64,000 nucleotides of DNA from Tubulanus polymorphus (GCF_964204645.1 NC_134035.1:10108501-10172500); one strand, 5' to 3'; shown: positions 36,826 to 50,648, counted from the stretch's first letter. A program made the numbers and translations. The notes: a model not told the origin generated them from the letters alone.

Positions 36826-37000
36826 AAAAGTACTATCAGTACAAGTCTTTTCAGTAGCATTTTAAAGAAATGTGAAAGAAAATGTTCAAACTAATCAGTA
36901 ATCAACAGTAAGACCCTCAGTTAAATTCTTCACATGCTTGTACATATCAAACAAATCGTAATTCGTATTTCTTGGGACAAAAGTAACGAAAATTAATAGC
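36826..37000. repeat. Dispersed repeat, copy 1 of 3
   Basis: Shares the order AAAAAGTACTATCA, GAAATGTGAAAGAAAATG, TTCAAACTAATCAGTAATC, AAGACCCTCAG and a CAAACAAATC segment with 37065..37260 and 54640..54830. Read on the plus strand it corresponds to the same peptide frame as the other two copies but is broken by two stops. Confidence 0.65.
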
Positions 37001-37064
37001 TTAGCAATGGAGGTCAGAAAGTGTGATGGTGTTCACAAGATCACAGATCCAGGACTGTCAACCT

Positions 37065-37260
37065 TTAAAAAGTGCTATCAGAAACTAATTATTGGATCTT
37101 TTCAGTGACCTTACGTCGAAATATGAAAGAAAATTTTCAAATTCATCAATCATCAATAGCAAGACCCTCAGCAACATTTTTCATATTTTTGTACTCATCG
37201 AACAAATCAATTCAGTAGATCTCGTTATAAAATATAGTAACAAATACTACAAATCGGGAA
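37065..37260. repeat. Dispersed repeat, copy 2 of 3
   Basis: Aligns with the copies at 36826 and 54640. A plus-strand frame reads KYERKFSN..I..KTLSNIF. It may be a fragment of a once-coding mobile element. The opposite strand is also partly open, so the coding strand is undecided. Confidence 0.65.
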
Positions 37261-39199
37261 CCGTTGACAGTTCTGTAGATCATCCATCTACGTCAACCGG
37301 CCTAAAATGATTATTTAATCGCTCACCTTTTTGTTCAAATAACATTAATATTAATACATAAGAGCTATCATCGCGCGAACACATCGACTGTGATCAACTC
37401 TATGATTCTGGATAGTCCATTCATCCGACGAACTATGACGAACGAACAGGAATATATTTCACACTGAATCGGTTTATTAGTATCATATAATGTAATATAA
37501 ACATCGCCTTGGGTCCACAAATACGTACGTATATTCACAACGCTTTATTATCATTAGAACTGAATATTTATATTTGACTATACGAGGCGCACGCATATAT
37601 AAATATCGAGCTATTATATGTTCATTTCAGTATAGGTATAGATTATGAGTGAAGTAGTTAATACACGAAATGACCGATGGCATACTTCTGAGTATATGCA
37701 TCATTTGTGGGTTATACAATGCATTATCATTATGAGATGATTTATCATTTCGTGTAATAAGAGAGGATATTTTAATAACGTTATATCATTACGAAGTGGG
37801 GTGCGGTGTGGGGGGGTTAATTTCTTGGAATATACTCGACTAAAAGTGCTTACGTATTTAAATTTTAATCGGCTAATCTAATGTATTGGATGGATCATCT
37901 ATGGAAATATACTCTCTTCATACATAGATAATAATGACCGATGATTATAATTGTTGTCGGAGTCCTGATCATGGAAGATACTGAATGAGCAGCTGATAAA
38001 CAAAATATTGATGAATAGAAAAAAGAAATGACCTTTTAATTGGCAGGTTTAACCCCATAATTGCCCAGTTTTATTAAAAGGCATAGTTTGCAATAAGAAA
38101 ATGATAGAGAATGAACTAATTCCACTTTTACGTCAAATTCCAACTACTTTTTATATAGAATAAAGAATTTTTGACGATATCTAAAATATTGAGTATGATC
38201 AAGTGACTCTTTGTCATATTATGACAGCGCGCGCGCGACTTAATATTTAGATTTTGCTGATACGCACAAAAGCCATTTATATCAGTGATGTAATGAGGTA
38301 CACATTGGGATAATTATGAAAATCCTACATTCATCTCAATAATTAATGCTATATAACGCCGTAAGTGGCTGGAGACAATCAAAGTTCAAATTCGACAACG
38401 GCTATTGAAGATTTGAAATTACGCAACTAATTTCAATTACCTATATAATCCCCTTGTGCGCAAGACTATAAATATCATATAGATATAACAATAGGCTTTT
38501 AAAAGATTTTCACAGGTTCCTCGGATAAACCGCCTCCAGTTTCTTAGTGATGTCTTGTGCTGTGGACAATAAACGGCAGATGGAGTGAATAGGTGCGTAC
38601 TACACAGACAGCGTCTCACTATTGAAGGAGCTAACATTGCGTAAGATGAACGAATAAGAAGAAGCCAAACTGTTTGCCAATTACTAATATATACAGGCGC
38701 GTGTTGCCAAAGAAACCGAAATTGAGAAATTAACCATCTTTTGATTCTGAGAACTAATCATAACCTTTTTAGCAACCGAACCCGACTTTCTTGGTTTCTC
38801 CCTTAGTAGTTAGTTTTTAGCCACAAATAAGTCATTTGACAACGAGTAGTTTAATCAAAACTAGGCGAGAAATCATTCAGATTTTCAGATTTTTAGATAT
38901 CTTCGGTAAGAGAGAATCTGACAATAATGACGAAAAACGAAGTCCGGAAATGCTCCTAATAGGGCTGGTAGTTTATTCGAAATTTCGACTATATTCAAAA
39001 AGTCATCTTCAGGAATTGGATGAGTTATCAATGGTAATTACTCTCAAATAGTAATAGTACAGTCATATCAGTGTTAACTATGTGAAGAAACGAATCCAGG
39101 TGGAAAATCTTTTCGGAAATCAAAAACGAAAAAAAAAAAACGAAGCAAAGACATTTCACAACGAGCACCGCGTTTCTGCGATGATGGATTCGATTTGTA

Positions 39200-41250
39200 A
39201 CTCGCGCAGGAAATTGCAAATTCGAGTCAGGATTCGGCGATTACGTCGACTCTCCCAGGAGCGAGAGGTAGCGACACCGATTCGACGGAATATATCGCCG
39301 CGGATTTAATGGAAGAAATGAAAAAAAAAAAAAAATAACGAGAAATAATATATTCAACGATGATCGAGCCGCCGCTGCTGCTGCAGATTGATTCGCAATC
39401 TCACCGATAGATTTCGTCCCCCTCGATCGCCGCGCCGAGTTGTGAATGGCTCGGATTCACCGGCGATACAACGACCCCCCGGTAATTAAATACGCGACAA
39501 CCGAGATTTCTCGAAAAAAATCTCCATCGCTCTGGCCCCAACCCGAGTATCGAAATGAGAAAGGATGAGACAAAAATCATCGCCCCAAGAGATAAGATAG
39601 ATACGGACGATTTTTTTTCGCGAAGTAAAATATTCTCTCGATTGCGTAAGGAATACCCCGCGCTCGTGTCGTACGCCGCAATCGAAAGCCGAGAATTATA
39701 TTCATTCTCGTCGTCATCGCGCGGACTGAAACCAGGATCGGGTGCCGAATAAAACGATAAGTTTCGCTTACCTTAAAAAAGACGTTCTCCGCGCGTGTCG
39801 CGAAAAAAACCCGAATACGTCGTCGACGACATTCACGAATATTCATGCGCAAACAATACGTGCTTTGCGTAATCCCAGCGCGATCTCGTTTCCCGTATAT
39901 AATCCACGCGAATTAATGCATTCGGACGCGTTTTCTGGCGTCTCCGAGGCTTTCATCCATTCACCCGTGATCGTGCACACACACACTCACTGACGCTCGC
40001 AAAAACTACTACCCGAACGCCGCTGCTACTACGACGACGTAAAATTCATCGTCATTCGTTAACCGACTACTACCCGAGGCGTCGAATAACGTAAGCGGTA
40101 AATATCCGAAATATATCGCCGGTTGTATCTATCGCGGACACGCGGTGCTGGTGCTGCTTACTACGAGCGGTGCCTCGTCGCGGCTTAAACCCGTGGCTCT
40201 GATCGCTGGCTGCGCCGACTTATAGTACTCTACTCTCGTACGGACGGACGATGCGACAAAGCACGACAGTCTTCTCTAATGTCCTATTGATGAATAATCA
40301 GTCGATCAACATCATACTCACTAACACACACACACACACTGACGACGCGCGGCTACGATGCGCACAATTGACGGCTGTATCCGTCGAGTGTCACCATCTA
40401 CTGGCCGCGCGACGAATCGAACCGCGACTACCTGAGCGAATCGCTAACGACGATGGGTTGGGTTTTGACGTTTCCCGTTCGCCGGCGCGAACAAAAGATC
40501 CCGCACAACAATAAACGAGGGTTGGTCTTATATATCGGTGTCGACCAATCCGACCGGGTTTTGTATATTATTACGAATACCCGCATTATCATCGTCGTCG
40601 GTCGCGACGGATGATGATGCGGACCGAGAGCGAACGGCGTGATTTTTCGAAAATTTCTTTACTATCGCGTCGAGAGTCTGGAATCAAGAAAATCTTTTCA
40701 ACGCGCGTACAATTACTTATTTCTTCGCTCGTTCTTCGACGAAGGCCATTATTTCGCGACTATACAAACCGGTCACAATCGGGGGGGACCGGTTCTATCA
40801 GCGGCGAAAGAAAAAGCTTTTTGTCAAAGATGACGGAGAAAAGTAATACCTTCCCAAAAATCTGTGATGATTGTGTGTACGCAGGGTTTAGAATATACGG
40901 GTATAATTCATACCTCGGCCATACCCATAAAAATAACAAAACATTCTCTTTCCGAACGGAGACGCATTATTCCGAAATCTGAAATCTGCCACAAAGTCTA
41001 TACGAATTAACGTTTTTTTTTTCTTTCTTCGAAGAGACAACATTTAAATTCAACGGAATCTTAAGAGCCTTAAGTTTGATTAGTTTCTGATCCGACACCG
41101 GCGGTTGTTGCACTAGCAGATGAACCAACACAGCTCGCAGCGAATCAACTTCGCCTGAACTTTCCGAAAACCTCTCCGCCGCCGCCAAACGTTCAAACGT
41201 TGAATATTTGAAAAAGAAGTTTTTCATTTCTAATTTAAACGCGTCTGTGT
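39200..41250 (-). promoter_or_regulatory. CpG-richer region with candidate minus-strand promoter
   Basis: CpG dinucleotides are clearly denser here than in the AT-rich flanks. On the minus strand TATATAAG (40534..40527) lies just downstream of an inverted CCAAT (40549..40545), predicting a start near 40500. A candidate leader exon would end at CTCAG|GTAGT (40432), and its likely acceptor is at 31194. Direction and spacing fit the zinc-finger gene, giving a first intron of about 9.2 kb. None of this is proved by the sequence. A (CGT)n run at 41409..41434 and short CA tracts near 39980 and 40325 flank it. Confidence 0.3.
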
Positions 41251-42599
41251 GTGTGTGAGTGTGTTTGCGTTAAAACAATTCTTAGTTTGTTTTGTGATTA
41301 CGAAGCCGTTCGATTTTGTTTTCTTTGTAATTTAGTTTAGCACAGGTGTACGAGATTATCGTCGAAGTGAATTTCAACTCATTTCGAGATTAAAATATAA
41401 ATGAAATTCGTCGTCGTCGTCGTCGTCGTCGTCGACACAGACGGACATTAAAAACATGCGGGCGAAGTATTAGAATCATTTCTCGATGAAAAACTATTCG
41501 TCTTCAATTAGAAAATTGCCATCTACCGAGAAAGCTGTTATCATCCGTCGTTGAAAACTTTGAGCGAGACATTTCAATTTCAATCTATTTCATATGAAAG
41601 CATGAAGATCTTAAGACGAGGGTGGCTGCTTTTATTTGACTGGCTTTTTTCCCCCGGTTATATTTTCCGGGTAACTTTCAGAGGCCCTGTACGGGCTTCG
41701 CACCTTTCGGCGCTCGCGCAGCTCCGGCTACGAAGTACATTTGCCCTTTTTTCTTCTACGCCCCTTTGAAGAAATCCTAGAAGCGCCCCTGGGCCCAGTT
41801 TCACGAAAAAGTTTATGCCTAAAACGGTTAAGTTTGAATTGTTGTCCTCATCGAAAACGTGAAGCAACCAATGCCAATTACACCAAAAATTTGAGTTTAA
41901 CTTTTTTTGTGAAGCCGAGCCCAGAAAAACTTTCATTAAGTTACAACTTTCTCAATAGATTCTCTTTAGAAATAACTAGATTATCATTTTTTGGCTCAAC
42001 ACTTATTAACACTATTGATACAATGACACAGTCCATAGTATAAGTATTCAACAGATAAATCAGCTATTATCGCCGAGTGATTACGATTTTTTCCATAAGC
42101 CGTGCGAACAATAAGGTTACTGTTATTGCAGACAATAGACAGATGTCTCAGACAGTCATAACCCTCACCTTTCTATAACTCTCCCCCCCCCCCGCCCCAA
42201 CCCTCCAGCGCCCGCGCGAACACATGAAATAATAAGTAATAATACTAATATAATCTTTTCATCACATACTCGCTCAGTATTTACGAAACCATCTGTTGCC
42301 ATAATAAAATCTTTCCATCCAGATAGATAAATATAATATAATCATCTCTGTATGTGACAATACGAACAATAAGAAATGTGTTCTTTAAGCCATCTGTCTA
42401 TATTTATATTATTTTCATGTTTATAATGTATATATATATTAGCACAGTTAGATATGAATGCGAGATATTAATCGTAAACATCAGATGCCGCTGTCGCTGA
42501 AACACGGTTAACTGGTTATCATAATATCCCGTAACTCATGGACTGAAAACGATCTCGTCTCAGGTGAATGGAGTCCAACCTAATGTACGTAACTAACAT

Positions 42600-42702
42600 A
42601 GGGCGGCCACTTTTATTACCCCGACTATTCCCCGACATGCCTGTTGTTTTTCCTGACTTGATCGGCTAAGAATCCTACCAATTAAGGTAAGTGACCACCC
42701 TT
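42600..42702. mobile_element. Short MITE with GGCCACTT-type ends
   Basis: The left end reads AGGGCGGCCACTTTTATTACC and the right end AAGTGACCACCCTT, imperfect inverted repeats of each other. The interior TTTTTCCTGACTTGATCGGC and CTAAGAATCC words match the larger element at 57813..58076, so this is a shortened family member. Confidence 0.6.
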
Positions 42703-42919
42703 ACAATTAATGAGAAAATCAAAGAATCTAGAATAGTCTGTGAAAGTGCGGACCAGATCGAGAGGTTTTGAGCCCAGCACGACTCATTCTGGCCAATGGC
42801 AGGCATCTCAAAACTCGGTAAGGCCAAATCTGACATACAAGCCGTATCATTTATAAGTTGCACGATAAGTTGATAAACAGGGGGAATTTATCAACTTCGA
42901 TTTTAAGCCAGAGGTATAA

Positions 42920-42993
42920 AGATGTATGAACCTCACTGAGGTAAATGCCTCGATGATGAGGAGGCATGCATCTCAATGAGGTATGTACCATCT
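42920..42993 (+). ncRNA. Pre-miRNA-like hairpin, candidate only
   Basis: Two arms of about 32 nt fold back around a loop of about 9 nt (GATGATGAG). The innermost 22 nt pair at about 18 positions (left arm ACCTCACTGAGG then TAAATGCCTC; right arm GAGGCATGCATC then TCAATGAGGT). Pairing continues outward with bulges. Size and pairing fit a microRNA precursor, and TGAGGTA occurs in both arms, but it equally could be a tiny foldback element. The other strand would fold similarly. Confidence 0.25.
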
Positions 42994-44146
42994 GTGCACT
43001 ATAAAACACATTACAACTGATAATACATGTTTTTATAATTGCTTCGTTGAAAGACCCGATAAACGTTTCAATTGTTTCTTTTGTCGTTTCTCCAACAATC
43101 GCTTGCAGACAATATTAATGGCGACGACAATGAGGAGATATATATGATTTAGTTTATCAAATACGACACAAGCGTTAGTCAACGGGTATCAATTAGTTTT
43201 GTCTTTTCTTTTCAAATTGAAGGTATTCGTACAAATAAATATATATCCATTACAAAGAAATGATAGTAACATTTAAAAGAAAGGATAGTAACATTTAGAC
43301 CATGTTGTTGATAATTTAATTCTCGTGGTATGCGCGGCTTAACTACGGAACCAATTCATTGACTTGCATCAAGCGGTTCTGGATTTGTCATTTGTCCGAT
43401 TCAAGTCCTCACCTCAAAACAGTACTTTTCCGCGCTTACTTCGACATTCCAGAAGAGCGCTTTTGAACTTTGTCTCGGGATTGGGGGATTGGAACTACAG
43501 CGTTTTTTTTTATAAATGCAATAATCATTGATTTTAATAATTCAGAAATTAATATATTTATATATATATATCATACCATAAATCGAATGAAAACTCATAA
43601 AAATAAATGTCGTCATTTTTTTGCGTAAAAACGGAAAGAAAAGAAGTTTCAATAGCGTTCCAACTTCGAGGAAAAGTATTGAAATAGTAATAATAACGCT
43701 CTACGTAAAAATACACATAAAAACTATTAATACCCACAAAAGCTGCTCGATATAATTGCGTATAGGTAATAAAGAAGGCTTTCCAATTATCACATCTGTA
43801 CGGTATTATCGAACAGTAAAACAGTAATTGAATAATTGAACATTTCCATAAATTATATCTCCGTCAATACAGCCGACAGTGGATACTCCGGAAATGCTTG
43901 AATAATACATATTTTTCAATGCGTTTCACATGTAGTACGCGCGCGCGCTCTCGTTCTGCGCGCTCTCTGTGTAGCGTGTATTGTCTACGACCAGTGAATT
44001 CGATTAAAAAAAAAAAAACAACAGAGAAAAACCTCTCACGGACATTAATGGATTAGATGAATTTTCATTGTTTACGCGCCTGGTTTTCAATGGCTCTGTA
44101 ATCAAATAGACAGGGAAAATGACCGGGTAAATGTGTATACCGCGTA

Positions 44147-44665
44147 CGAGCTGCTCACACATACAGATTCCACACGTACGAGCTGCTCGCATATACAGAT
44201 TCCACACGTACGAGCTGCTCGCATATACAGATTCCACACGTACGAGCTGCTCGCATATACAGATTCCACACGTACGAGCTGCTCTCACATACAGATTCCA
44301 CACGTACGAGCTGCTCGTACAAGTAGCTCTCACATACAGATTCCACACGTACGAGCAGCTCTCACATACAAATTCTACACGTACAAGCAGTTCACACATA
44401 CAGATTCCACACATACGAGCAGCTCTCACATACAGATTCTACACGTACAAGCAGCTCTCACATACAGATTCCACACGTACAAGCAGTTCACACATACAGA
44501 TTCCACGTGTACGAACTGCTCTCACATACAAATTCTACACGTACGAACTGCTCTCACATACAGGTTCCACACGTACGAGCAGCTCTCACATACAGATTCT
44601 ACACGTACGAGCAGCTCGCACATACAGATTCTACATGTACGAGCAGTTCGCACATACAGATTCAA
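44147..44665. repeat. 30-bp minisatellite, about 17 copies
   Basis: The unit is CACATACAGATTCCACACGT followed by ACGAGCTGCT. The left copies are nearly uniform; the right copies vary (ACGAGCAGCT, ACAAGCAGTT, AAATTCTACACG). One unit near 44310 carries a short insertion. Because 30 is a multiple of three, several frames on both strands stay open, producing long apparent peptides with a 10-residue period. I regard these as artefacts. Confidence 0.92.
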
Positions 44666-46549
44666 CGACGTTTATAACTGTGTGATGCACCGTTTCTATA
44701 AAATAAACACCATTAATTCGGTTATGACGGCGAAGCGTCTATGATTGAATCAATCGAGGTCTCAGCGGTCTCCGGCGTCCCCCAGTACCGTACTACGATG
44801 GCGTCGTTAAATATCTATTGTCGTCGCAGGTAATCGGTCCGGACGAATGTTTTCGCGTTTTTGCCCTTCTGAAAGTCGAAAGTCGCGCTCGCACTACGGT
44901 AGTCAGGACATTCCGAATTTGGTCGGTTCCAATTAAAACGTACCAAGCGCTCACCACTAGCGCGAAGTCCATTCTGAATTGATCGGTTCCAGCTTGGAGT
45001 CACGATTACTCCTAGGTTCCAGATACGTACCAAATTAGAACTGACTGCATAGCAAAAGTAAAAGCAAAAGTGTGAAAATGTCCATGATGGTAATCCTTAA
45101 CCAATGCCAAAACCAAGTCCATCCAAAACCATGGCATCGTACTATCATTTTGAAGCAGGCCCGTATTTAAGAAAGGTTTAGAAGTCAGGCCAGATGCCGG
45201 CCTTAAGAAGATTTGAGCATCGATCTCCTAATTCACTCATAACACTTTTTCATGCTAGTACATGTACCTGATTTGAGCCAAATTGTAGGAAGCAAAATTT
45301 TCACTCCAAAATAAACTAGAAGTTGCTTCGAATTTTCTGCGCGAGAACTCCAAGGATATTTCCGTTGGCACCTTACAAAAAGGTCCACTTTCATGAAAAT
45401 CGCACCCCCCACCCCAAAGGCATAGCTGCCCATGAAAATGTCTTGTTCCATAATGATTTATCAAGATTCGCGTCGAAACTTGAAAAATATTCAAGCTGGA
45501 ATAGTCCGAAAAATATACCAGTTATCTCTGACAATCACCGAGAAAGACCTCATCGACAAAATATCCGCTAAAAAACTCTCTCTCTCTCTCGTCGCCCCAT
45601 AATTGATCATAACCTCAGGCGATCGCTCGGCGACGACACGCGTTGAGAACCAGTAGTCAGGCCACGACGAAAAACACAAGAATGATTAGATTGAAAAAAT
45701 TACATGGTTTATTCATAGGTGTCGTTTTACTGCGCGACGCAATCGAAAACATATTTGCAAAATGAAAGTTTCATATCTTCACGCAGCTGACGCGATCTCA
45801 TCACCCGACTGAATGACGACTGGTGTAGAGTTTTGATGCGCGCCATTTTTTCAAAATCTCCGTCTAAATACGCACGAACTACGACGACTTCCGTTACAAC
45901 GACTAGAAGTTTTTACGACGACGACGAGGACGGGAAATATATGCGCGTCACGAATTTCATCCAACGGCGGTAGATAATGAGGCTCGCGGAAAAATACAGA
46001 AGAATGCGGTTATAAGACAGTGGTCTTCGTTTTTTTTTAATCATTACTCTCTCGTTCGTTCGCCATCAATATTGGAACGAAAAATCGTTTCATTTCTTCC
46101 CGCGTGACGAGGTAGGACGACACGAGAGACACGTGACCTGAAGAACTAGACCTGACTGACTGTTTTTCAGGACATGACTCCCACACAACGGCGGTTCGAT
46201 CTTCGCGCGCAAAGGTTTCGTCGTCTTGAAATGCGAGACTGGACTCGAACCAAGACTACGTCAGTGTCTCGCCTTTGTAGTAGTTTTCAGATCAAATGAT
46301 ATTCGATTTGAAATCGAAAATCAACAAGAAATATTTCAGATTTTCGTGAGTTTTTCGATATTTTTTTGATATACCAATACGAAAACGGATCTCAAACAAA
46401 GTCAAGTGAGTCCTGAAAGTGACTATTAGGGTTTAGTCAAAACGTTGAATAAACTACCAGCTCCAGTTACATTTTCGGACTTTGTTTTTTCGTTATTATT
46501 GTGGGATTCTCTCTACATAGCTTCAACACGGATATAGTGTTTTATCAAT

Positions 46550-46714
46550 CGTGATCAAGTGAGTCACTTCTGGAATCAGAAGCCATTCGCACGATACAAT
46601 TTGACCTGTGCGAAAATTTGGCTCTGGCCTGGTCCAACATTTCAGGTCGGCCTATTTGGCGCCCGTCTGAACGGTTGGTCCGGGCCAAAAACGCCGGTGC
46701 GATCGCGGTTATTG
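46550..46714. mobile_element. Partial element of the CCGCGATC inverted-repeat family
   Basis: The right end, read in reverse, starts AATAACCGCGATCGCACCGG and resembles the left terminus of the element at 60602..60830 (TAGCCGCGATCACCCGGGCC). Interior GGCC.AAATTTGG-type words are shared. The left terminus is unclear. Confidence 0.4.
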
Positions 46715-47636
46715 ACTACCACAGCATTCAAAGGACAAATCAAGATATTTTTCTGTCGTAAGCTATCACCTGTTTCTGTGATGCGTCAACTGTTAATACC
46801 GGCGCTATACAAAACATCATAATCCTATCCCATCGTATTAAGCTTTGAAAAGGAGAAAGAGCAGCAACTACTGCGAAATAGGAAGCGTTTCGCGCGCAAA
46901 ATAAAGCAGGGCACGGCCTCGCACGAGATGACGATTATTAGACGAGATTTGTTGCGTAAACGCGCCGCTCGGCCACCGCCGTACTAACTGGAAATAGTAA
47001 CAACAATCATTCGCATTTTTCATTTTTACGAGAATTATTTCAGTTTCCATGGTAACGTAAATTAACCACTAATACGTGCGTACGTACGAATGAGATTAGC
47101 GTGTTGTATTATTACGAGCGTTTTTACGTACGTACGTAGTAGGATTTGGCAGCGATCGTTTATCCAGATATTGAAATACTACGACGACCGTTTCTACGAT
47201 GCGTGCGTTGATGCTATCACAAATCGGTCGGGCTTCGCGGAACAAATAATGTCTATAGATGAGTTATAAGTCGCCGCAATCGCACGGAAAGGATTCAGCC
47301 CGGGTCTAATTAGAACTGATCGAGTCAAATTTGGTCCGTTCCTAATTAGAGAGCGCATTCACACGTAAACCACTCATTCGATACTAGACAATGCTTACAC
47401 AAAGCGAAGTGATTCATTTCCGGAATCAGTTGCAATAATTTGACCCTGCGTTAAAATTTTTTTAAATCTGCTATATCACTAGTCCCAAGAGATGCAACAC
47501 TATGTGACTTACAGGCAATCAAGAGCCACACTCAGACATGAATGGTCGCAACTGAATCCTATTTTTGGTCAGACCTATGACAGGTTCTAAAACTACTTGT
47601 TTTAGTCTTAAGTTCTTGGACTAGCCTTAGTCATGT

Positions 47637-47899
47637 TCTTCGATTAGCCATAAAATTAAGATGGTGATAGACTGGTCCTAAGTTACAGTCTTGACTACAC
47701 TCATGACTATGAAAATGGCCCAAAGGTATGAATTAGAAATTAGTCCATTCATAAATGGACTCAAAGTTGGACTTTCAGTCTCAGGCTCTTTGATTAACCA
47801 TAGAACTAAGATGGTGATAGACTGTCTTAAGTTACAGTCTTGACTGTGAAAGTGGCCATAAAGGTATGAATTTAAAAATTCGTCCATTCTTTAACGGAA
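47637..47899. repeat. Direct duplication, ~115-bp unit twice
   Basis: 47637..47758 and 47787..47899 share CGATTAGCCATA/TGATTAACCATA, AAGATGGTGATAGACTG, AAGTTACAGTCTTGACT, AAGGTATGAATT and GTCCATTC in the same order. Confidence 0.8.
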
Positions 47900-50373
47900 C
47901 GGACCAGTTGAACAGACCGCTCGGTCCGTAGACAATTCTAAATGTGGCTTAAAATTTGTCGTGCCATTAGCACGAATAAATCCGTCGTCATCGTCGCCAG
48001 GGTTTTTACCGGACCGTTCGTGCGCACCATCGACACGATGAAATCACGTACGAAGGCGAGGAACGCCGAGCGAGCGCAAACTGGCTACGATTATTAACGT
48101 TTCTCACTCGCGACGACGACGACGACGCGGTCGTAGTCGTCGTATAGTCTATAAATACGTACGATCGGGCGGTAGAAAATTTGATTTAATGCGCATTATT
48201 GCCGCACACCGTATTCAGGTGCACCGAGGCACAAAGATTAACTGCGTATTACGCGGTGCGCATTACGATTCGACCATATACTATAATATGACGTCAATGT
48301 TATATACGCGGCGCGGCGCGGCGCGGGAAGCTGCTGGAATTGTCATATCGTTAAAAACGTTCCACTTCCGCCTGTCTACATTCGTACCACGAATAAAAGT
48401 GAACGTCTACAATAATCATCGTAAATGGTGGCGCCACTTACCGCCCATTTATAAATCCCCCGTGTTTTCCCCAGATGATTAGACAAAAATTCCCCGCCGA
48501 GAAATTTCTTCATTCATTTTTCATCGAATCACTGTACGTGACCAATAGCACTATCACAATTCCCTGAGTTTTCCAGGTTTTTGGTAAAAGAGTTTTCACT
48601 GATTTTTTTCTAGATTCTTTTCTGATTCCATGAGTTTTCCAGGTTAGATAGAGGCTATCCTCTCATACAGAAGAAACACAGTCTTGATTTTCCATCCGTC
48701 CTCGGGTATTTCACCCTAATTCTGAATCCTGGATTACAAGAATTGAGTTCATCGTCAATGACAATGAAGTTCAGTTAGTATCCTCCATCCTCATTTATCC
48801 GCCAACACGGCCAACAGTGGCGTATAATCGAGCGATAACTGTATATGGATTTCTTCTTTAGCCCCGACCGCGGGGAGGGGGGCGGCTTTTTTCAGAAAGA
48901 TGGACGAGTTCTCTTCCACACCTATCCTTCGTTGTAGCAGGATATTCAATTCAAAAACGTGATTCCGTCATCGTTGACCTCGATCGACGACCCACTAGCC
49001 TAGATGCAAAACCAACCTTGACTGACCTGTCCATCGTCAGTACGCACGCACAGAAAGAGCATGATTTTCAGCGGCACAAAGCCGCAGTAAACTACAAATC
49101 GATCGTCGACAATAGAGCAACGCATCTTCACACTGCGAGCGGGTGCTTCAATCATTCATTCATTCATTCGTAGATATCAAAAATGTGGATTTACTTTGTA
49201 TACGGCTTTGACGCTGACATCCAACATTTCAACTATTTCCTGAAAACGCATCATTTCCAAAATCAGTTCGTAAGAGGATTGATTTTTAGCAGAGTTGAAT
49301 AAAAGTAGCTATTTTCGAGTTCAAGGCCGAGGTTGTGCAGGTAACCTAAATGTCCTTATACCATAAAATCAAAGTCTTCATCGTTGTAAATAGTTGAGAC
49401 GATTCCCAGTCTTAATGAATCTCATTAAGATTAAGTTAATGTTATAGAATCAGCACTCATTTAAAATGGTAAAAATAAGTCGTGGTTTTCCTCCTCAGTT
49501 GAAACTTTCGTTCGATTTTGTCCTGTCAATATGTCCCTTCAGGAGAGGTGCCTGGCGTGACTGGTGCAACGTCCTGCTTTTGTCATAACTGTAACCGTCA
49601 TATTCAAATAACCGAATATGGCTGAAACCCTTCCATCCCATTGACAAATTCATTTTCAAAAACTCTGAAGATGGGTGGAAGGATTCCGCCATAAACGTAG
49701 GAGAAAAAAAAACAATAACAATTTTTCAAATTGATATTTTGGGTTTCTCATAGTGATATCGGTGTTTTCATGTCGATAGATGGCGGAACCAAATTACTTA
49801 GTCTTTTCTCGAATACAAGTCTTGACTGTGTCACTAGCTGCCAATTTCCGGCGCCATGATTCATGAGAAAATGGTACCGAGCGCGCGGGTACATATATAC
49901 ACTCCGTGTATATATATATATATATAACTGATGGGGAAGTGTAGTAGGTACGTACTACGTTGATCTGATAAACGGTTGACTCAGAGAGCACCACGGTTCC
50001 CCGTACGCGATTAAATCTGTCATTTGATCAATGCACCTCGACTTGATTAAATCATATATTACGACAAGCCGACGTCGTCGTTGTAGTCGTCTGCCGCTGC
50101 CGCCCTCCTCGTACTACTACTACAACATACGACTGCGTGATGCAGAACAACGTACTCACAGTATATATGAAAATATATAAATATATATATTCTGCTATAT
50201 CTGCGTGAAGCTAGTATTACTGGAGTAAAAAAGTGGACCCTGGGTGAAGCGAAACACGAATGGACGATATTTATGATCGGAGAGAAGAAGAACAGACATA
50301 CGGCAGCGGCAGCAATCGGAAAATCCCATTACTATTGAGAACGGTGAATACATCCATTAACGAATCAGCTATT

Positions 50374-50645
<272 letters not shown>

Positions 50646-50648
<3 letters not shown>

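Larger units (their letters stand above)
35542..39199. other. Non-coding DNA with decayed dispersed repeats
   Basis: Contains a 21-bp tandem duplication at 36234..36275 (GTTCTGA.TTGTGGGGC.TCT, twice), a GAGA run at about 35794..35826, and two diverged copies of a repeat also found at 54 kb (described separately). No gene is supported. Confidence 0.4.
41251..44146. other. Non-coding DNA with MITE fragments
   Basis: Contains a half-element with GAGGGTGGCTGCTTTTATTTG at about 41620 in parts, a C-rich run at 42183..42207 (G-quadruplex potential on the minus strand), the short element at 42600..42702 and the hairpin at 42920..42993, both described separately. No coding exon is seen. Confidence 0.4.
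44666..50373. other. Non-coding DNA, partly CpG-rich, with repeat fragments
   Basis: CpG density is raised at about 45.6-48.4 kb, with GCGCGC-type runs and possible regulatory character. It holds a direct duplication (47637..47758 and 47787..47899), a partial inverted-repeat element at about 46550..46714, a further fragment of it at about 47405..47465, and TTCCCTGAGTTTTCCAGG words at about 48560..48645. A (CATT)n run is at 49154..49169. No domain-bearing frame is seen. Confidence 0.4.

Noticed and set aside
42920-42993. let-7 homologue
   Set aside because: Only the TGAGGTA seed-like word matches; the rest of the arm does not resemble mature let-7.
44131-44744. Overlapping 184- and 203-codon frames and minus-strand counterparts
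   Set aside because: Produced by the 30-bp minisatellite, which is open in several frames at once.
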